In this document: piece by piece, positions 58,289 to 64,000 of the stretch
Numbering within the stretch: position 1 is the first letter of the stretch
Layout of the letters: every line of letters starts with the position of its first letter
IMG/VR virus record: IMGVR_UViG_3300027861_000011
Coordinates: 62,001 to 126,000 of that record
Reading direction: 5' to 3' (one strand)
DNA from: a virus
DNA: 64,000 nucleotides
Translations under genes and position numbers: made by a program
The notes under the pieces: generated by a model
Database searches by the model: none
Told to the model about the DNA's origin: nothing
The model's input: the letters and a program-made list of their open reading frames with translations, nothing else

Positions 58289-60975
58289 TGAGTCACCAAG
58301 ACCCAATATATAATCAAAATGGTAACTGCGATAGAAATCAAACAGTACCAGTTGTAAACACTAGTTCTGACATCTGTGTGTTCACTATACCTTTCTTTAC
58401 AATGAGTGGTGGAAGTAAAATTAACTGTAGTGAGAAAATCTGTTCAATTAGTGGTGTTTCCTATGATAATATACTCACAGCTACAACAGAATGCTTTACA
58501 AGTAACGCTTTATCGGGCTCTTGTTTCAACAGTATTAATTGGACTACTAATATCTATGAAGACAATAACTTAGTTTCATCAAACATGTTCTACACATCAA
58601 CAAATATAAATGACGTAGCAACAGAAATTGATTTTAGTGATTCAGTAATAACTTCATTCAATACATTAGGTTATGATTATTCATTTAGTGGTACACAATA
58701 CACAATAACAGAAAATGGCTTTAATACGCTAAGAGTAGATATCGACACATTACTTAGTTATGACGATAACTGTCTAGTCACTGGTAACACTACAGGTGAT
58801 ACATCATGTTCATGTCCATCTGGATACACACTTACTATTGGTAGAGATTCATGTTTATTTAGCGCCACAACTGCGGCAACATATAATGGTAGTGGCGCAA
58901 CAATTACTGCTGGTGATACTAATGCTGATTTTTCTACTTTGGGCGCATATTTTTATACTAATGAAACAAATAATGAATCATTACCATTATATAGAATTGG
59001 TAGTAATAATTATTTAACAGACCAATCTGGTAACACTATTAACATTACCAATACCTCGGATAATTCTAACCCATTCTGGGATTCAATGGGTTCAGTAATG
59101 AATGGTAGACTTAATAATGTTGGTTTATCTGCAACAACTACAGAATGGCGTGGTTTCTCACACTGTTTAGACCTTAATGTTTCTGGCACATACTATATTG
59201 GTATTGCTGCTGATAATTACTGTAGATTCAGTATTGATGGTGAATTATTTTTAGAATTAAATACTTTTATTGATAAAAATCATAAAATATGGCATGTATT
59301 ACCATATGATTTCACTTCTGGACTTCATATTATAGAAATGGAAGGTAGAAATGCTGGTTTATCTCCAACAGCATTCGGTGCGGAGATTTATTACCCAACC
59401 GATTTCGCAACGCTTACAGGTGCAACAACCACTGGTGATACTGGACTAATATTCTCTACAGTGAGTAAGATAGGTGATACTTTTGATTTAGGTGATACTG
59501 CTGGTTACACATGCCCACCTGGCTATTCACTTGACCTTTGTGGCGGTTCAGATTGTGTACAATTAAATTATACTTCGAGTACCTGTACTTATAGTGGAGA
59601 CTGTTCTGGTAGTACAAGTGAAATAATATGTGATTTAGATTTCCCTGGTCTTACAAGTGGCTCTACAAATGTTTACCCTCTTACTGGTCAAACCAACATT
59701 GATGTTGAATTTACTTTTACAGCTAACACTTCAAATCTTAATAGTGATAGTATATTTAGGTTCGAAATATATAAATATAATAACACTATTGGTATATTTG
59801 AAGAACCGTACAGATACCAATCAAGTGGTTATACTTGGGATTCATTTAGTGGTACAAGTGCGTTTACAGCCACAATACCAGTTACTAATCTAAATGTAGA
59901 TGGTGATTATTTAGTTAAAGGATATTACGTTCACGATGTTTGTACTGAATTTGGTGGTTTATTAGGTAATAAATTTAGTACTTCTTCATTTAAAACAGGT
60001 AATAATTACGGGCTTTACCAAGAAGATAGAGATTCATATTTTGTAGCATTTACTTCTGCTGACAAACCACTACTTAATATAGGTGATACTTTGCTTGAAC
60101 CAGCTGGTACGTTACTTACAAATAGTATTCTATTAGATGGTACTGAGTTAACGTTTGTCTTACCAAGTTCAAGTCTAGGTGGTAGTCACATGGTTGCATT
60201 AAATGGTTTAACACTTTCTGAAAATTATGATTATAGTTTAACTTCTGAAGAGGTTACTACTATATTTACTGCCACATCAGAAACAGTAATACTTAAGTTA
60301 AGTGGCGAAACTTTTTCTGGTGATATACTCACATATGTTTATATCAACTCTACTACTGATTCAGCATTTAGGTATGATACTATCGACATAATTACTACTA
60401 TCGCAAGTGGCTCTACTAACAGTCAAGGGTCGAATGACGTTTATTATAATACAACAGAAGGTAAATATGAAATTTACACTTCATTAATACCAGCCGAACT
60501 AAATAATATGGTGGTAACACTTAATGGTGTCACCCTAGCCAATAATATTGACTACTATCAGTCAATTACAAATCCAAAAAGAATTATTCTTGAAGGTGTT
60601 TTAGCTGTTGGTGATTTAATTACTATATATTATGTAACAAGTGTTGCATTCCAAGGAAACATAACGACAACTAATATAAATTTTTCTTGGGGTATTACAA
60701 ATCAACCACAAACAACAAATGGATTATTTACTGTTGAAATTGCTTCTGATAATTTATTTACTACAATAGTTGGGACAGGTACAACAGAATATATAATTGG
60801 GGTAACTAATTATTCACTACAACTACCAACTATTGGTGAAGTTGGTGATGTATTATATTATAGAATAAAGAATGATAAAAATTATGTAAATTTATGTGGT
60901 AGTATAATAAATACAACCGCATATAGTGAAATAATTGATATAAGAATACAAACAAATGCAACTAATTCATACTAA
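58288..60975 (+). CDS. tail fibre or adhesin protein sharing modules with the gene at 52880
   Basis: An 895-residue protein. Residues about 50-174 (ICSISGVSYDNILTATTECF) and 174-425 (CSCPSGYTLTIGRDSCLF, YYIGIAADNYCRFSIDGELF, IIEMEGRN) repeat, in order, two modules of the 1702-residue protein. Part of the second is almost identical at the base level. Residues about 440-895 are new: several Ig- or fibronectin-like beta modules (for example FTFTANTSNLNSDSIFRFEI and SLGGSHMVALNGLTLSENYD). It is probably a second fibre or an alternative receptor-binding protein. Its coupled start (TAATG) links it to the small protein upstream. Confidence 0.65.
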   Translation: MSHQDPIYNQNGNCDRNQTVPVVNTSSDICVFTIPFFTMSGGSKINCSEKICSISGVSYDNILTATTECFTSNALSGSCFNSINWTTNIYEDNNLVSSNMFYTSTNINDVATEIDFSDSVITSFNTLGYDYSFSGTQYTITENGFNTLRVDIDTLLSYDDNCLVTGNTTGDTSCSCPSGYTLTIGRDSCLFSATTAATYNGSGATITAGDTNADFSTLGAYFYTNETNNESLPLYRIGSNNYLTDQSGNTINITNTSDNSNPFWDSMGSVMNGRLNNVGLSATTTEWRGFSHCLDLNVSGTYYIGIAADNYCRFSIDGELFLELNTFIDKNHKIWHVLPYDFTSGLHIIEMEGRNAGLSPTAFGAEIYYPTDFATLTGATTTGDTGLIFSTVSKIGDTFDLGDTAGYTCPPGYSLDLCGGSDCVQLNYTSSTCTYSGDCSGSTSEIICDLDFPGLTSGSTNVYPLTGQTNIDVEFTFTANTSNLNSDSIFRFEIYKYNNTIGIFEEPYRYQSSGYTWDSFSGTSAFTATIPVTNLNVDGDYLVKGYYVHDVCTEFGGLLGNKFSTSSFKTGNNYGLYQEDRDSYFVAFTSADKPLLNIGDTLLEPAGTLLTNSILLDGTELTFVLPSSSLGGSHMVALNGLTLSENYDYSLTSEEVTTIFTATSETVILKLSGETFSGDILTYVYINSTTDSAFRYDTIDIITTIASGSTNSQGSNDVYYNTTEGKYEIYTSLIPAELNNMVVTLNGVTLANNIDYYQSITNPKRIILEGVLAVGDLITIYYVTSVAFQGNITTTNINFSWGITNQPQTTNGLFTVEIASDNLFTTIVGTGTTEYIIGVTNYSLQLPTIGEVGDVLYYRIKNDKNYVNLCGSIINTTAYSEIIDIRIQTNATNSY
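59368..59499 (+). repeat. 132-base direct repeat, copy 2 (within the 895-residue fibre gene)
   Basis: The partner of 56699-56830; the single difference is G to A (AAGGTAGG against AAGATAGG), changing Val to Ile. Confidence 0.9.
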
Positions 60976-60990
60976 TTATTTATTTTTTAG

Positions 60991-61004
60991 TATTTATTAG
61001 TAAT
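60991..61004 (+). promoter_or_regulatory. late-like promoter motif
   Basis: TATTTATTAGTAAT begins 39 bases before the ATG at 61030. Confidence 0.5.
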
Positions 61005-61029
61005 ATAATAAGAAAAGATATTTTAAAAT

Positions 61030-63192
61030 ATGAGCTATTTAATTAACAGTACAGATGCTTTCGTTAATATTAAATTAACCCAAGCTGGAAGAGAAAAGTT
61101 AGCCCAAGGGCAATTAAACTTTACATCTTGGGGTATAGGTGATTCAGAAATCAACTATGATAGAGAAACCATACACAATAATAACATTACTGATGTAAGG
61201 TTGTCTGGTACTAGTAAAGTATTAAGGCCAGTAGATAATCAACCAGACATTAAGACTTTCATTACCGCTACAAGTAATGGTAATGTTAATTTAAACCCCC
61301 TTAATGCCTCTCAAATTACCACTATTAAAGCGATTGTAAATAATCAAGCTACTGAAAGAGGATTCTTTAGTGGTGATGGCACAACCTATATAACCTATAC
61401 AGGTGATACTTATATTCAAGCTCAAGGTACAGTTGTCGGTTCTTCAATTACTGGTGGAACGTCACTTGTAATTGGTACTGGTTATACATATAATAGCGGT
61501 GACTTTATTCTCCTTAAATTAGGTAATGATACTATTGGTTCTTTAACTAACAACCAAAACACAATACCAGTACCTCAGTTATGGTATAAAATTAATTCAA
61601 TAACAACGACTACCAACTTAAATGACACTATAATAGTAGATAGAGATTTACCAAGTAATATTGCAACAACCGCAACAACACAATGGATTATTTACACTAG
61701 TGATGAAGTTTATGGTGGTTTTGGTTTTCAAGAAACAACACCTTATTGGAATACGAATACACTTGCTTTTGCTGGGTGTTGTGACATAACCTGTGGAGAT
61801 GTTCCAGTTTGGAATATGAATAACGTGTGGTGTGAGAATATGGTAGGTATGAGCGGTACTGGTGTCAACAACATACCAGCAACTCCTTATCAAAGCTTCG
61901 AAAAATTTGGTTCTAACGCTTATTTAGGTCAAAAATATCCTTACTTTGATTATTCTTGTAATGAAGGTCTTATAACAGATATTGATATTTGTGGTAATCC
62001 AGGAGAATCAAGTCTTGATGGAACTAAGAAATCAATATCTATAATTCATTATACAAATAATACTATTTCTAATTTCTATGGAGAGTATTTCTTTATAGAT
62101 GGAGCAAATAATAAAGAAGTTAGACTTACATTACCAGACCTTATGTATCATAGAAGAAACTATTCCACTGGAACAGGTACAACAATGGGTATGGATTTTA
62201 TAGCTACGGGTACAACTAAACTTATAGGTACGTCAGATATTCAGTATGTCGATTTAATTGAAGACCCAACTATGGTTAGTAATGGTCCTAATGTAGTTGG
62301 TAAAGTATTTCCACAACTAAAGACTATTCTATTTGATGATGATGAAATTGTTGCTGCAATGTCTTATAAATCAAATAGAAACTGGACACTACCTCCCTTA
62401 AGTGCTAATATGGTATCATCATCTAATGGAGTAACAGGTGGTATATTAGACATAGCCAAAACAATGTATTTAACATATTCATTTGAGAATTCGACTGGAA
62501 CTGGTCTTACAACTACACTACCATGTCAATATTACACTAAGATAACAAATAATACATCAAACACTAAAGATATTCAATTCAAAATTGGTGATATTGATTT
62601 ATTACCCTACATGCGAAAAGAAGAGAAAGTAACTTACGATGGAATGGGATTCTCAGCTAGAGAATTTAAAGTATTATATCAAATAGTTAATGATGCTGAT
62701 GATAGACCATTGGCTGATGCTTGGAAAGAATATGATTTCACAAGTACTGCTATTACATCTGTTACTGGTGAAACAATTGACCCATTACTTTTAGAGGTAC
62801 AGAACCCAATATCAACTGGATTCCTTATTGATAGTAATGTAAATTCTTCTGCCACTACGTTTAGTATTATGTCATCCCTTAACATGATGACAAATTCAAA
62901 TAATAATGGTTTGCAGTTTGGTGATGAGAGATTCTTCTATGGTAATTTAGAAACGTATATTGGTGCTACCATATATAAAACAGTATTTAACCTTAATATA
63001 TCGGCAGATGATTTTAAAACCACATCAAACCCAACAAGACTAAATAGTAGTACTAACCCACCAGATATTGAAGTAACTGAAGTTGGTATATATGATACTA
63101 CTGGAGTTTTAGTTATGATAGGTAAATTAAGTGCGCCAGTTAAGTTATCATCAGGTAATACTATTATGGTGGAGCTTGCGATGGATTTTTAA
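61030..63192 (+). CDS. virion structural protein (fibre-type) with a shared N-terminal anchoring domain
   Basis: A 720-residue protein. The N-terminus reads STDAFVNIKLTQAGREKLAQ, then GQLNFTSWGIGDSEINYD; the next gene starts with a related pattern (TAKLTPQGRIKL, FSLGDSDAYY). The KLTxxGRxKL and GDS segments probably form a virion anchoring or docking domain. Central residues include a Cys-containing part (CCDITCGDVPVWNMNNVWCE), and the C-terminal domain is a beta fold (ATTFSIMSSLNMMTNSNNNG, NPPDIEVTEVGIYDTTGVLV) like a jelly roll. It is preceded by a late-like promoter. Function beyond a structural or fibre role was not recognised. Confidence 0.6.
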   Translation: MSYLINSTDAFVNIKLTQAGREKLAQGQLNFTSWGIGDSEINYDRETIHNNNITDVRLSGTSKVLRPVDNQPDIKTFITATSNGNVNLNPLNASQITTIKAIVNNQATERGFFSGDGTTYITYTGDTYIQAQGTVVGSSITGGTSLVIGTGYTYNSGDFILLKLGNDTIGSLTNNQNTIPVPQLWYKINSITTTTNLNDTIIVDRDLPSNIATTATTQWIIYTSDEVYGGFGFQETTPYWNTNTLAFAGCCDITCGDVPVWNMNNVWCENMVGMSGTGVNNIPATPYQSFEKFGSNAYLGQKYPYFDYSCNEGLITDIDICGNPGESSLDGTKKSISIIHYTNNTISNFYGEYFFIDGANNKEVRLTLPDLMYHRRNYSTGTGTTMGMDFIATGTTKLIGTSDIQYVDLIEDPTMVSNGPNVVGKVFPQLKTILFDDDEIVAAMSYKSNRNWTLPPLSANMVSSSNGVTGGILDIAKTMYLTYSFENSTGTGLTTTLPCQYYTKITNNTSNTKDIQFKIGDIDLLPYMRKEEKVTYDGMGFSAREFKVLYQIVNDADDRPLADAWKEYDFTSTAITSVTGETIDPLLLEVQNPISTGFLIDSNVNSSATTFSIMSSLNMMTNSNNNGLQFGDERFFYGNLETYIGATIYKTVFNLNISADDFKTTSNPTRLNSSTNPPDIEVTEVGIYDTTGVLVMIGKLSAPVKLSSGNTIMVELAMDF

Positions 63193-63237
63193 CATATAAG
63201 TAGTAAAAGAAATATAATAGTAATGGAATTTTAAGAT

Positions 63238-64000
63238 ATGGGATATTTAGACAACACATCGGGGTATGAGTTAACAGCAAAGTTAACACCTCAAGGAAGA
63301 ATAAAGTTAATAACAAACACTAATAACTTAATCACGCAATTTAGTCTAGGTGATTCAGATGCGTATTATGGTGCTTATACTGGCCTTACAGGAGGTCAAG
63401 TACCAGCAATTTCTGGTGACAATGAAGGTATCGATGTTAATAACGGTGGGGTTAATTATATATTTAAAAGTAGATTGAATTATAAAGGTTCTGTAGGTAA
63501 TAAATCAGTAGAACTTGGTTCGATAAGTGTTAACTCAAATTATGCGTTTATAGGTTATCAGAACATTCAGTATAGTGGTGGTAATATTACACAAAATGTT
63601 ATTAATATTAATAATTTAACAACTGACCCACTTACAAATCTTTATTACTCATTTGGTTTACCAATTACCTCTCCCCAAATAAATGAATTTACTGGAAAAA
63701 CAGTATCAGTTGGTGGTTGGTCAGATACTGCATTAAGTGGAATTGCCCAAACTAATATACTTGTAATTGGTATTGATAATTCTAAATATTCAGAACTTAT
63801 TGATGGTAAGAGTATTAAGTTAGAGATGGAGACTAGTGCCTCAACATATAATATTTACGGAACATACGAAAATAAAGGTGGCTCACTTACTACTGAAGAT
63901 TCAATGATTTATGATAGCTCTGGTAATATTATGCAGTTCGGTCCAAATAGAACTCTTTTATTCTCTGATGACATCCTTAAACCTAATGGTGGTGATGTTA
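63238..64000 (+). CDS. virion structural protein, paralogue of the preceding gene, 3' end cut off
   Basis: The ATG at 63238 opens a frame that runs past base 64000, giving the first 254 residues. It begins MGYLDNTSGYELTAKLTPQG, then RIKLITNTNNLITQFSLGDS. The KLTxQGRxKL and GDSD pattern matches the N-terminus of the 720-residue protein 45 bases upstream, so the two look like tandem relatives sharing one docking domain. The rest so far is a beta-rich Gly/Asn/Ser sequence. The start is supported by the A-rich leader and the domain match. Confidence 0.65.
   Translation, partial: MGYLDNTSGYELTAKLTPQGRIKLITNTNNLITQFSLGDSDAYYGAYTGLTGGQVPAISGDNEGIDVNNGGVNYIFKSRLNYKGSVGNKSVELGSISVNSNYAFIGYQNIQYSGGNITQNVININNLTTDPLTNLYYSFGLPITSPQINEFTGKTVSVGGWSDTALSGIAQTNILVIGIDNSKYSELIDGKSIKLEMETSASTYNIYGTYENKGGSLTTEDSMIYDSSGNIMQFGPNRTLLFSDDILKPNGGDV

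Noticed and set aside
1-64000. tRNA genes
   Set aside because: No cloverleaf with a GTTCRA-like arm was noticed in any intergenic gap; gaps are short and AT-rich. A tRNA search program would settle this.

Overview
The window is a 64 kb piece of a large, AT-rich, contractile-tailed phage (myovirus) with a T4-like virion and replication plan. The host is very probably a member of the Bacteroidota, most likely a flavobacterium-like bacterium. The T4-like evidence is a tail sheath (gp18 type), tail tube (gp19 type), baseplate wedge proteins of the gp25, gp6 and gp53 types, a gp32-type single-strand DNA-binding protein, a UvsX/RecA-type recombinase, a 5'-3' exonuclease/RNase H, a gp41/DnaB-type helicase and class Ia ribonucleotide reductase. 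The host evidence is three good TTG-n20-TAnnTTTG promoters (the Bacteroidota sigma factor pattern), the lack of Shine-Dalgarno sequences, SprB-like repeats in a tail protein, and a CAP-domain secreted protein. No capsid, terminase or tRNA gene is seen, so this is only part of the genome.

Layout. 1-2525: end of one structural gene and a second fibre-like structural gene. 2540-3919: an accessory island with a patatin-like gene flanked by two related antisense small genes, one of them broken. 4066-12625: sheath, an OmpA-like protein, an antisense insertion (CAP protein plus homing endonuclease, 8102-10422), tail tube, and a tail assembly chaperone-like gene that appears to continue through a T7 run into a second reading frame. 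12683-27089: a repeat-headed protein, the tape measure, then three baseplate/hub genes. 27111-29876: amidase and small uncharacterised genes. 30137-38547: replication and nucleotide metabolism (SSB, recombinase, exonuclease, unknown, helicase, NrdB, NrdA). 38676-64000: baseplate wedge genes, a 1435-residue tail protein, and large cysteine-rich fibre or adhesin genes that share duplicated modules.

Regulation. A 14-base motif close to TATTTATATATAAA or TATTTATTATTAAA lies 18-78 bases before about a dozen plus-strand genes, mostly structural, and is the likely late promoter. Host-type promoters precede the SSB gene, the CAP gene and the AT-repeat tract before the 1390-residue baseplate gene. Several intrinsic terminators separate the units.

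Most noteworthy are the probable +1 (or -2) frameshift at 12346-12352, the SprB-like repeats and a long hydrophobic segment inside one tail protein, the near-identical 132-base segment shared by two fibre genes, and the accessory patatin and CAP genes. All functional calls rest on reading motifs by eye; no database search was run.
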